64,000 nt of DNA from Sinorhizobium fredii NGR234. GTDB taxonomy: Bacteria > Pseudomonadota > Alphaproteobacteria > Rhizobiales > Rhizobiaceae. A program made the position numbers and the translations under genes. The notes under the pieces were generated by a model. That model made no database searches. It was given only the letters and a program-made list of their open reading frames with translations, and was not told where the DNA came from. How positions within the stretch are numbered: the stretch's first letter is position 1; every line of letters starts with the position of its first letter. The stretch is taken from NCBI RefSeq assembly GCF_000018545.1, contig NC_012587.1:2294001-2358000 (forward strand), given 5' to 3'. Positions 53,822 through 64,000 of the stretch are shown piece after piece.

Positions 53822-54244
53822 TCAATTGCCGAGATGCAGAACGATCTCACGGCGGTGCGGGCGATCGCGGTGCTCGAAAAGGTAGATCCCCTGCCAGGTC
53901 CCGAGCGCCATGCGCCCGTCGATAACCGGAACGCCGAGCGAGACCTGGGTCAGGGCCGCCTTGATATGGGCGGGCATGTCGTCCGGCCCTTCCTCGCTGT
54001 GGATGATCCAGCCCATCGAGGGATCGGACGCCGGCGGCACGAGGCGACGGAAGAATTCGTGCAGGTCACGTCGGACTTCCGGATCGGCGTTTTCCTGGAT
54101 GATGAGCGAGGCGGAGGTGTGGCGCACGAAAACCGTGAGAAGCCCCTCCGAGACCGCGCACGACCGCACGAAATCGGCGGCCTCGCCGGTGAACTCGTAG
54201 AGCCCCTGCCCTCTGGTGGCGATGGTCATGACGGTCTGCGGCAT
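53822..54244 (-). CDS. YjbQ/UPF0047 family protein
   Basis: 140 residues with the family core GLLTVFVRHTSASLIIQENAD, then DDMPAHIKAALTQVSLGVPV and GTWQGIYLFEHRD. YjbQ proteins have weak thiamine-phosphate-synthase-like activity in vitro; the true role is unclear. Length is the family norm. Confidence 0.92.
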   Translation of the reverse strand: MPQTVMTIATRGQGLYEFTGEAADFVRSCAVSEGLLTVFVRHTSASLIIQENADPEVRRDLHEFFRRLVPPASDPSMGWIIHSEEGPDDMPAHIKAALTQVSLGVPVIDGRMALGTWQGIYLFEHRDRPHRREIVLHLGN

Positions 54245-54347
54245 TGCTGTCGTCCTGGATGGGCTTGCGCCGGCCCCGTTACCAAAAAACTCTATTCGCG
54301 GAATTCATCCGGGTTGAAAGAACCGCTCAGGCGTTGCGTAGAGCCTA

Positions 54348-54398
54348 CTGCATGCCTTCGCCCTTAATCGACCTCGAATCAAGGGCGAAGGCATGCAG
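54348..54398. repeat. Palindromic intergenic repeat
   Basis: An 18-bp perfect stem (CTGCATGCCTTCGCCCTT at 54348-54365 and its complement at 54381-54398) with a 15-nt loop. It lies downstream of two genes and may act as a terminator or is a dispersed rhizobial palindrome. Confidence 0.6.
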
Positions 54399-54453
54399 CG
54401 ATTCAAAGTCGGCGGCCCTTGCGCGCCTGATAAGGCGCGCGGCGCTGTAGGGG

Positions 54454-54807
54454 TCAAAGCTCCAGGAAGCTCTCGAACCCGCCATAGATCATCCGTTTGC
54501 CGTCGAAAATCGATTTCCATTCGTCGCCCTGCAGCCGCGGATCCGCCATCACCTTGGCGACGATCGCGTCGCGGTCCTGGCGCGACCGGTAGACGACCCA
54601 CGAGAAGACGACCGTCTCGTCCTCCTTGGCCTGCACCGCGCGCGGAAAGGAGGTGAGTTCGCCATAGGGAACGTCGTCGCCCAGGCATTCGACGTAATTC
54701 AGGGCACCGTGTTCCTTCCAGACCTCACCGGCCTTGCGGGCCAGATCCTTGTAGGCCTCGATGTTTTGCTTCGGCAGCGCCACCAGAAAACCATCCACAT
54801 AAGTCAT
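54454..54807 (-). CDS. DUF1428 family protein
   Basis: 117 residues: MTYVDGFLVALPKQNIEAYK, EHGALNYVECLGDDVPYGEL, then DPRLQGDEWKSIFDGKRMIY. This matches the DUF1428 dimeric ferredoxin-like fold family of unknown function. Full length. Confidence 0.92.
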   Translation of the reverse strand: MTYVDGFLVALPKQNIEAYKDLARKAGEVWKEHGALNYVECLGDDVPYGELTSFPRAVQAKEDETVVFSWVVYRSRQDRDAIVAKVMADPRLQGDEWKSIFDGKRMIYGGFESFLEL

Positions 54808-54882
54808 TGTCCGTCTCCTCCGTTGAAAGACAACAAAGGACGACCGGGGCGGAAAGGTTCCGACACGCCGAGGCGATTTTTT

Positions 54883-54932
54883 AGAGCGGGGTGAGGAAAA
54901 GTGTGCGCGGTTTTCCGCCCGCGTCCCGCTCT
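54883..54932. repeat. REP-like palindrome typical of Rhizobiaceae
   Basis: AGAGCGGGGTGAGGAAAAGT and the complementary end CCGCCCGCGTCCCGCTCT form an imperfect stem-loop. The same type of element is dispersed in Ensifer and Rhizobium genomes. Confidence 0.6.
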
Positions 54933-55034
54933 ACCTTTTAGCAACGATCACGTTCATGACTTTGGGTCGATCAGACCCAAGTCATCGTGATCTAAGGGGC
55001 GGGCGACCGCTCCATCAACAGGCTTGACGAGCCC

Positions 55035-55604
55035 TCACCCGCCGCAGCCCTGCAGTTGGCGCGCGTAGAGCGCGGCGACGTTGCTGGCGCGCTTGGCGCC
55101 CGTCTTCGCCGTATCGCTCCAATTGCCGCGCGCATAGCCGCCGTGGCCGTGATAGTAGGCAATGTAGAGCCGATAGGGGTCGTTGAGGGCGATGCCGTTC
55201 TGCTGGTGGCTTTGACTGTGGTACCAGGCGATGAAGCGGATCGCGTCTTCGAAGTCCGTGCGGCGCGCCATCCAACGCCCGGTTTCGGCCTGATAGCGGG
55301 CCCAGGTGCCGTCGAGCGCCTGCGAGTAGCCGTAAGCCGTCGAGATCCGCGTCCAGGGAATGAAGCCGAAGAGCTTGGTGCGCGGCGGCCGTGCATTGTG
55401 GCGGAAGCCGGACTCCGTATAGATCGTCGCCATCAGCACCGGCACTGGCACGCCATATTCGCGCTCCGCCGCATAGGCGGCCCGGCGCCAATTGTTGAAA
55501 AGGCCGTCTTTCTGCTCGAAAACCGCGCAGGCGTTCCGGGTATCTCTCGGCACCGTTCCGCAGCCGGCCAGCAACAGGAGGACGACGACAAAAACGCAAC
55601 GCAT
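55035..55604 (-). CDS. Transglycosylase SLT-domain-like lipoprotein
   Basis: 189 residues from the ATG at 55604. The lipoprotein signal VFVVVLLLLAGCG has a lipobox Cys, so the protein is membrane-anchored. The catalytic-type region ATIYTESGFRHNARPP (E of xxES) with STAYGYSQALDGTWARYQAE and YYHGHGGYARGNW follows the lytic transglycosylase plan. It likely trims peptidoglycan in the periplasm. Confidence 0.88.
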   Translation of the reverse strand: MRCVFVVVLLLLAGCGTVPRDTRNACAVFEQKDGLFNNWRRAAYAAEREYGVPVPVLMATIYTESGFRHNARPPRTKLFGFIPWTRISTAYGYSQALDGTWARYQAETGRWMARRTDFEDAIRFIAWYHSQSHQQNGIALNDPYRLYIAYYHGHGGYARGNWSDTAKTGAKRASNVAALYARQLQGCGG

Positions 55605-56009
55605 CGCGGAACCTCTCATATGCGAGAGATTGATAAAGCGTAAATGTTAAGGAACGGTATTGAAGCGAAGTTGAACGACTGGGCCGGCACCTACAGCGCC
55701 GTGCGCCTTTGCTCGGCTGGATCGCCGACCGCCGCCTCCAACATTGCTGGAGAATCGATGTTTGGCAGATAAGCGGCGTCAGCTTCGACGGGGTTTCCGC
55801 AAGGCTTCCCGCGGCGCCGTTCTACCCAAGTGTGCGCGATTGCCCCTCTCCTCGGGTTTAACCCGAGGACTGACCCTCTCCCGTTTTGACGGGGAGAGGG
55901 GACTGAGGCGGCGCCGCGCGTCCCTTCGCCCCGCTTGCGGGGAGAAGGTCGTGGCAGCGGGATGAGGGGCGACCCTGGAAGGAACGCTCCGAGCCGGAAG
56001 CCAAGCCCT
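55605..56009. repeat. Intergenic region with a RIME-type repeat (about 55840-55975)
   Basis: No gene is seen. CTCGGGTTTAACCCGAG (55851-55867) and CCCTCTCCC/GGGGAGAGGG (55874-55900) are palindromes, followed by a GCGGGATGAGGGGCGA tail. Related arrays lie at 60218-60260 and 63573-63720. This is the rhizobial intergenic mosaic element type. Confidence 0.65.
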
Positions 56010-56303
56010 CTAGCCGAGCGTGCCGATCAGTTCGCGATAGGCAGCCTCGGGGAAAGCCTTCAACGTGCGGGTGCGTACATTGCCGTAGGTGCCAAGGGTC
56101 AGCGAAAACCGCGCGGCAACCGCATCGTCCGGCGCCTCGCAGATTGCGACCATGTCATATTCACCCATGGTGAGGTAGAAATCCTTGAAGGAACCGCCCA
56201 TTTCCTCAAGCACTTTTCTGGCCGCATCCAGCCGTTTCGGCGACTCACGCACGGACTTGATACCCTGATCGGTCCAATTGAGGAGCACGACGTAAGTGGT
56301 CAT
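56010..56303 (-). CDS. GYD-domain protein
   Basis: 97 residues: TYVVLLNWTDQGIKSVRESP, KDFYLTMGEYDMVAICEAPD, TRTLKAFPEAAYRELI. Small GYD family with a ferredoxin-like fold; function unknown. Full length. Confidence 0.92.
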   Translation of the reverse strand: MTTYVVLLNWTDQGIKSVRESPKRLDAARKVLEEMGGSFKDFYLTMGEYDMVAICEAPDDAVAARFSLTLGTYGNVRTRTLKAFPEAAYRELIGTLG

Positions 56304-56566
56304 CTCACACCTCCCGAAGGAGCACCCCGCCCTCGAATAAGAGCGTCCAAGATGCTCCGTTTCAAGAAAAGGCTAGAGCGCTCTCGCGCATTCGAGGTCC
56401 GGCGCTCTACGGCACGGTGGACGCCTGCGGTGCAACTACTCCTCTCGCACTGCAACCAGTGCCCCCTTTCGCTGCAAGCTGCGAAGTATAATCCCGCGCT
56501 TTGAACCGAACAAGTTCAGCCGCGTTCACCCCCATCCCGCAGGGCTACCCAGGCGGTCGACATAAA

Positions 56567-56593
56567 AAGGCCGGGCGTTTGGCGCCCGGCCTT
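56567..56593 (-). terminator. Rho-independent terminator of rpoD
   Basis: On the minus strand AAGGCCGGGCG and CGCCCGGCCTT form an 11-bp stem with a 5-nt loop, followed by TTT. It lies about 30 nt beyond the rpoD stop. Confidence 0.88.
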
Positions 56594-56623
56594 GATGGTT
56601 TTCACAAAAGTCTCGGCCTGAGT

Positions 56624-58678
<2,055 letters not shown>

Positions 58679-59149
58679 TTATTCGTCGCTTTCCTTGTCG
58701 CAACCGGCGTGCGCCGGTGCCCAATACCGCTCGGGGGTTCGGGCGCGCCGCGCACCCGCCACCGACTCATTTCCCCTGACGTAACGGGATGATGTTTAAT
58801 TCCTGATTAACCACGACAGCGATCGCGGTTGAGCGGGCAAGCTTCGACAGTCCTGCCACTGAATCGTCCCTGGCATGAGTTCCTATCCGCCGTATCATGT
58901 CGCCATTTCTGCTTGAAATGGTGATTCCCAGAATTTTCGATCCCGTCAAGCGTTTCCGGTGGAAAACCGCCCAAATCGGCAAAAAAGGCCGATCAGCGGG
59001 TATTTGCGCTGTCTATCAGCTTTCGCTCAAGATGTAGGTGCGACCTGCCAAAAGACAAGGGCCGCACGTTTTCCGGGGCCGCACGTTTTCCGGCGGGGGC
59101 CTATATGCACCAATAATGGCCTGAGCGAGGCGGCGTGAGCAGGTTCGCC
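58679..59149. other. rpoD upstream region
   Basis: No gene supported (a 71-codon minus-strand frame at 58767-58982 is not convincing). It should contain the rpoD promoter. A tandem repeat GGGCCGCACGTTTTCCGG occurs twice around 59060-59095. Confidence 0.5.
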
Positions 59150-60187
59150 TTAAATCCAATCCATCACAACCTTGCCGGAATTGCCGGAGCGCATAGCCTC
59201 GAAACCGTCGCGGAACGCATCGATGCCGATCCGGTGGGTGATGACCGGCGCAAGATCGAGTCCGCCCTGGACGAAGGCGATCATCTTGTACCAGGTCTCG
59301 AACATTTCACGGCCGTAGATGCCCTTCAAGTTGAGCATCTTGAAGATCACCTTGTTCCAGTCGATCTCGAAGCCGGCCGGTGCAATGCCGAGGATGGCGA
59401 TCTTGCCGCCATTGTTCATCTTGTCGATCATGTCGCGGAAAGCGGGTGCCGCACCCGACATTTCGAGTCCGACATCGAACCCCTCGGTCATGCCGATCGA
59501 TCGCATCACATCGGCGAGGTTCTCTTTCGAGGCGTCGACGACATGGTCGATGCCAAGCTTGCGGGCGAGATCGAGGCGCACCGGGTTGATGTCGGTGATC
59601 ACCACCTTGCGGGCCCCCGAGCGCTTGGCGACCAAGGCACCCATGATGCCGATCGGCCCGGCGCCGGTGACCAGAACATCCTCGCCGACCAGATCGAAGG
59701 AGAGTGCCGTGTGCACGGCATTACCGAAAGGATCGAAGATCGCGGCGATCTCGTCCGGCACGTCGTCGGGGATCGTCACGACATTATATTCCGGCAGGCA
59801 GACGAATTCGGCGAAGGAGCCCGGCCGGTTGACGCCGACCCCGAGCGTGTTGCGGCAGAGGTGCCCCCTGCCCGCCCGGCAGTTGCGGCACTTGCCGCAG
59901 ACGATATGGCCCTCGCCGGAAACCCGTTCGCCGACATGGTGCTTGGTGACCGCCGAGCCGACCTCGGCGATCTCGCCCATGAACTCGTGACCGACGACCA
60001 TCGGCACCGGAATGGTCTTCTGCGCCCACTGGTCCCAGTTCCAGATATGGACGTCGGTGCCGCAGATCGCCGATTTCTTGACGCGGATCAGCACATCGTT
60101 CGGCCCGACCTCAGGTACCGGCACGCGTTCCATCCAGAGCCCGACCTCCGGCTTCGTCTTGACCAGCGCCTTCATCATGTTGGTCAT
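59150..60187 (-). CDS. tdh: L-threonine 3-dehydrogenase
   Basis: 345 residues from the ATG at 60187. Zinc-type medium-chain dehydrogenase: [11 protein letters not shown] (catalytic zinc Cys), [12 protein letters not shown], the structural zinc set [29 protein letters not shown] (NAD-binding), and [11 protein letters not shown]. It oxidises L-threonine to 2-amino-3-ketobutyrate, the substrate of kbl next door; the two form the threonine-to-glycine pathway. Confidence 0.97.
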   Translation of the reverse strand: MTNMMKALVKTKPEVGLWMERVPVPEVGPNDVLIRVKKSAICGTDVHIWNWDQWAQKTIPVPMVVGHEFMGEIAEVGSAVTKHHVGERVSGEGHIVCGKCRNCRAGRGHLCRNTLGVGVNRPGSFAEFVCLPEYNVVTIPDDVPDEIAAIFDPFGNAVHTALSFDLVGEDVLVTGAGPIGIMGALVAKRSGARKVVITDINPVRLDLARKLGIDHVVDASKENLADVMRSIGMTEGFDVGLEMSGAAPAFRDMIDKMNNGGKIAILGIAPAGFEIDWNKVIFKMLNLKGIYGREMFETWYKMIAFVQGGLDLAPVITHRIGIDAFRDGFEAMRSGNSGKVVMDWI

Positions 60188-60217
60188 TGCAAGATCACTC
60201 CTCCGCGTCTCACGCAG

Positions 60218-60260
60218 CTTTGCCCCTCTCCTCGGGTTAAACCCGAGGAGAGGGGCAAAG
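60218..60260. repeat. Palindrome between kbl and tdh
   Basis: CTTTGCCCCTCTCCTCGGGT and its complement form an approximately 20-bp stem with a 3-nt loop inside the kbl-tdh gap. It may temper tdh expression relative to kbl. Belongs to the same repeat family as 55851-55900. Confidence 0.65.
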
Positions 60261-60265
60261 CCCAC

Positions 60266-61453
<1,188 letters not shown>

Positions 61454-61626
61454 GGCTGGTCGCTTTCGAGCAAAGGAGTTTGTCTAGACAAATAGCACGA
61501 CGGCTAACGACGAACAGCAAATTCTCGCTGCATTGTTGAGGTGAAACGCGCCGGATTCAAGCGCCTTCCGCGCCGCCGACGCGGCGCTGCTGGCGCGTCC
61601 ATGCTAGGAATGCCGGCGTTCTTGGG

Positions 61627-63492
61627 TCAGCCGCCGTCCTCAAAAGAATCGATCACCGTCAGAAAGGCCTCGCCATAACGTTCCCGCTTGCTTTCGCCGA
61701 TGCCGGGTATGTCGAGGAGGTCGTCGAAATCGCGGGGTCGCTGCTTGGCGAGCGCGATCAGGGTCGTGTCCGGGAAGACCACATAGGGGGGGACGTTCAA
61801 TTCCTTCGCGATCGAAAACCGCTCCGCCCGCAGCTTCTCGAAAAGCTCGAGATCGGAGCCGGCCAATTCCGAGCGCTCGCGGGCCGATGTCGATTTCTGG
61901 CCGCGGGCCGCCTTGCCGGAACTGGGCCGATCCTTGCGGAAGAACACCTGCCGCTCGCGCTTGAAGACGGCGCGTGCCTCCGGTTCGAGCTTCATGGCAC
62001 CAAAGGCGGCGTGATCCACCGTGATCAGGCCCGTGGCCAGCAATTGGCGGAAAACCGATTGCCACGTGCGCGCCGGCAAGTCCTTGCCGGCACCGAAGAC
62101 CGGCATGTCGACATGACCGAAGCGCTCGGTCTTCTCGTTGACGGTTCCCATCAGCACGTCGATGACATGACCGGTGCCGAACCGCTCGCCGGTCCGGTAG
62201 ACAGCAGCGAGCGCCTTGATCGCCGCTTCCGTGCCGTCCCAGGTCTCGACCGGCTTCAGGCAGGTATCGCAGTGGCTGCAGCGGCCGGAATGCGCCTCGC
62301 CGAAATGCGCGAGGATCGCCTGGCGCCGGCAGCCGGCCGTCTCGCAGATCGCCAGCAGGGAATTGAGCTTGGATCGCTCGATGCGCTTGATCTCGTCGGG
62401 CGCCCCGCCCTCGTCTATCATGCGCCGCCGTTGGATGACGTCTGCCATGCCATAGGCCATCCAGACTTCCGATGGCAGCCCGTCGCGCCCTGCCCTTCCC
62501 GTCTCCTGGTAATAGGCCTCGACCGAGCCCGGCAGGTCGAGATGCGCGACAAAACGCACGTCCGGCTTGTCGATCCCCATCCCAAAGGCGACGGTCGCCA
62601 CCAGGCAGAGATTTTCCTCCTTCAGGAAAGCGTCCTGATGACGATCGCGCAAAGCCCGATCCATGCCGGCGTGATAGGGAAGCGCACGGATGCCTTGCTC
62701 GCTCAGCCACTCGGCCGTGTCCTCGACCTTGGCGCGCGACAGGCAATAGACGATGCCGCTCGAATCCTTGAAGCGCGACAGGAAGCGCAACAGCTGCTGG
62801 CGCGGCTGGTCGCGTTCGACGATCTCGTAGGCGATGTTCGGCCGGTCGAAGCTCGAGGTGAACACCCGCGCGCCGCCAAGCGCCAGCCGCTCGATGATGT
62901 CGTCGCGCGTATGGTGGTCGGCGGTGGCCGTCAGCGCAATGCGCGGCACGCCGGGAAAACGCGACGCAAGGCAATCAAGGCCGCGATACTCGGGTCGAAA
63001 ATCGTGTCCCCACTGGGAGACGCAATGTGCCTCGTCGATGGCGAAGAGCGCGATGTCCATGTCGCCGATCATCTCGGCGAAGCCGTCGGTGACAGCACGC
63101 TCCGGCGTGACGTAGAGCAGGTCCAGTTCATCCGCCGCAAGCGCACGACGGACGGCGATCGCCTCGTCGCGGGTCAGGGAAGAGTTGAGCCCGGCAGCGC
63201 GAATGCCAAGCTGCTTCAGCGCCTCCACCTGATCGCGCATCAGGGCAATCAGCGGCGAGACGACGATGCCGACGCCCTTGCGGCATAGCGCCGGTATCTG
63301 GAAGCAGAGCGACTTGCCGGCCCCGGTCGGGAAAAGCACGACCGCATCACCGCCCGCCACCACCTGTTCGATTACGGCCTGCTGCTGGCCGCGGAAGGCG
63401 GAATAGCCGTAGATACGTTTGAGAATGTCGAGGGGATTGACGATGCCTTGCGGCTCGAACAGGCGTGCGGTGGTGTTGGGCGTTTCAGGCAT
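61627..63492 (-). CDS. recQ: ATP-dependent DNA helicase RecQ
   Basis: 621 residues from the ATG at 63492. Helicase motifs: [16 protein letters not shown] (Walker A), [20 protein letters not shown] (DEAH), [25 protein letters not shown] and [16 protein letters not shown]. The zinc-binding set [24 protein letters not shown] follows, and the C-terminal HRDC region ends [20 protein letters not shown]. It unwinds DNA in recombination and replication repair. A longer frame upstream (to 63618) lies in repeat DNA and is not chosen. Confidence 0.97.
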   Translation of the reverse strand: MPETPNTTARLFEPQGIVNPLDILKRIYGYSAFRGQQQAVIEQVVAGGDAVVLFPTGAGKSLCFQIPALCRKGVGIVVSPLIALMRDQVEALKQLGIRAAGLNSSLTRDEAIAVRRALAADELDLLYVTPERAVTDGFAEMIGDMDIALFAIDEAHCVSQWGHDFRPEYRGLDCLASRFPGVPRIALTATADHHTRDDIIERLALGGARVFTSSFDRPNIAYEIVERDQPRQQLLRFLSRFKDSSGIVYCLSRAKVEDTAEWLSEQGIRALPYHAGMDRALRDRHQDAFLKEENLCLVATVAFGMGIDKPDVRFVAHLDLPGSVEAYYQETGRAGRDGLPSEVWMAYGMADVIQRRRMIDEGGAPDEIKRIERSKLNSLLAICETAGCRRQAILAHFGEAHSGRCSHCDTCLKPVETWDGTEAAIKALAAVYRTGERFGTGHVIDVLMGTVNEKTERFGHVDMPVFGAGKDLPARTWQSVFRQLLATGLITVDHAAFGAMKLEPEARAVFKRERQVFFRKDRPSSGKAARGQKSTSARERSELAGSDLELFEKLRAERFSIAKELNVPPYVVFPDTTLIALAKQRPRDFDDLLDIPGIGESKRERYGEAFLTVIDSFEDGG

Positions 63493-63572
63493 GGAATGGC
63501 TTTCGTCGGGTGCAGTATGAGAAAAGTTGGATGAAAACGGACAAGAGTTGACTTGCGCCTCATCTGTAGCTT

Positions 63573-63727
63573 TGCCCCTCACCCTAGCCCTCTCCCCGCA
63601 AGCGGGGCGAGGGGGCAACCGCGTGTGCGCTCCATTGACGGTCGCCTCCCACTCCGGAGGCGGAAAATGGGGCAGTGCGAGCGCCCGCGAGCCGGCAGGC
63701 GGATGAGGGGCAATTCGCGAGAGGGCA
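63573..63727. repeat. RIME-type intergenic repeat between dnaG and recQ
   Basis: CCTCACCCTAGCCCTCTCCCCGC/GCGGGGCGAGGG palindrome-containing mosaic, ending in a GGATGAGGGGCAA tail as in the element near 55970. Confidence 0.65.
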
Positions 63728-64000
63728 TCACCGCGCCGCCGGCCCCTTGACCCGCCCCGAAAGCACCCCGAAGCCTTCGATGATCGCTTCCTGGTTCTCC
63801 AGCCGCGTCACTTCCAACTGAACCTCCTGAAGCGTGCGCAACAGTTGCGGCACGGCCTCGATATCGCCTTCCTCGGTTGCATACGCGAGCTCCCTTTCGA
63901 GCTCGCGACGCTGCCAGTTGAGCGCCTTGGTGCGCTTGTGCAGCGCCAGCGCCTGCAGGTAACCCTCGCGCGCATCTTCGGGCGCGGCCGCCGTCGTCGC
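63728..64000 (-). CDS. dnaG: DNA primase DnaG, C-terminal part (continues beyond window)
   Basis: The last 90 codons read [60 protein letters not shown] and PAAR before the TGA at 63728-63730. This matches the helicase-binding C-terminus of alphaproteobacterial DnaG. Its position before rpoD in transcription order agrees with the dnaG-rpoD neighbourhood of many bacteria, here interrupted by recQ, kbl and tdh. Confidence 0.8.
   Translation of the reverse strand, partial: ATTAAAPEDAREGYLQALALHKRTKALNWQRRELERELAYATEEGDIEAVPQLLRTLQEVQLEVTRLENQEAIIEGFGVLSGRVKGPAAR

Overview
The window reads as the chromosome of an Ensifer/Sinorhizobium-type alphaproteobacterium. The right flank holds, all on the minus strand, the 3' end of dnaG, then recQ, kbl, tdh and rpoD. 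The flanks also carry rhizobial intergenic palindromes and a Gfo/Idh/MocA-aldo/keto reductase fusion. The genus is inferred from gene order and protein resemblance; no search was run.

Layout. Positions 1-3716 are chromosome: the 5' part of the fused oxidoreductase, a divergent AraC-type regulator and a RibD-C/DHFR-like reductase. Positions 3722-51232 are one 47.5-kb Tn7-like transposon. It has 23-bp ends that match at 17 of 23 positions, repeated TnsB-type sites at both ends, and a perfect 5-bp target duplication (TGTTT at 3717-3721 and 51233-51237). Its TnsA, TnsB, TnsC and TniQ/TnsD genes sit next to the right end. It is inserted 2 nt beyond the CCA end of a tRNA-Ile(CAU) gene (51240-51315, minus strand). 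Right of that, chromosomal genes resume: SIMPL protein, small secreted protein, SnoaL-like, YjbQ, DUF1428, SLT-like lipoprotein, GYD, rpoD, tdh, kbl, recQ and dnaG.

Cargo of the transposon, left to right: a Druantia type III pair (druH, druE); a CoiA-like protein; a MerR regulator facing a glutaredoxin-MauE membrane protein; an orphan protein; an SOS-boxed operon (38-aa ORF, metallophosphoesterase, frameshifted nuclease-like gene); a frameshifted MFS pump cut off from an SDR/NADP-reductase/LysR module by an IS21 element; a second SOS-boxed operon (TnsA-like protein and a soluble FtsH-like AAA-M41 protease); a CoiA-like gene broken by a 5.9-kb IS21 copy with an 8-bp duplication, that copy being itself broken by a 3.3-kb serine-recombinase element; an OLD-family ATPase/TOPRIM nuclease; and a Lamassu-like pair (DUF4297/Cap4-type nuclease and SMC-like ATPase).

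How it fits together. The element is a mobile anti-phage island. Two complete recognisable defence systems (Druantia III and Lamassu-like) sit with several nuclease, protease or ATPase modules of unknown role. Three promoters inside the element carry the alphaproteobacterial LexA motif GTTC-N7-GTTC over the -10 region, so part of the cargo probably responds to DNA damage. The least described parts are the SOS-controlled TnsA-like/AAA-M41 pair, the CoiA-like/OLD pair, and a tRNA-Ile(CAU)-adjacent TniQ-type Tn7-like element whose TnsA lacks an obvious catalytic lysine.
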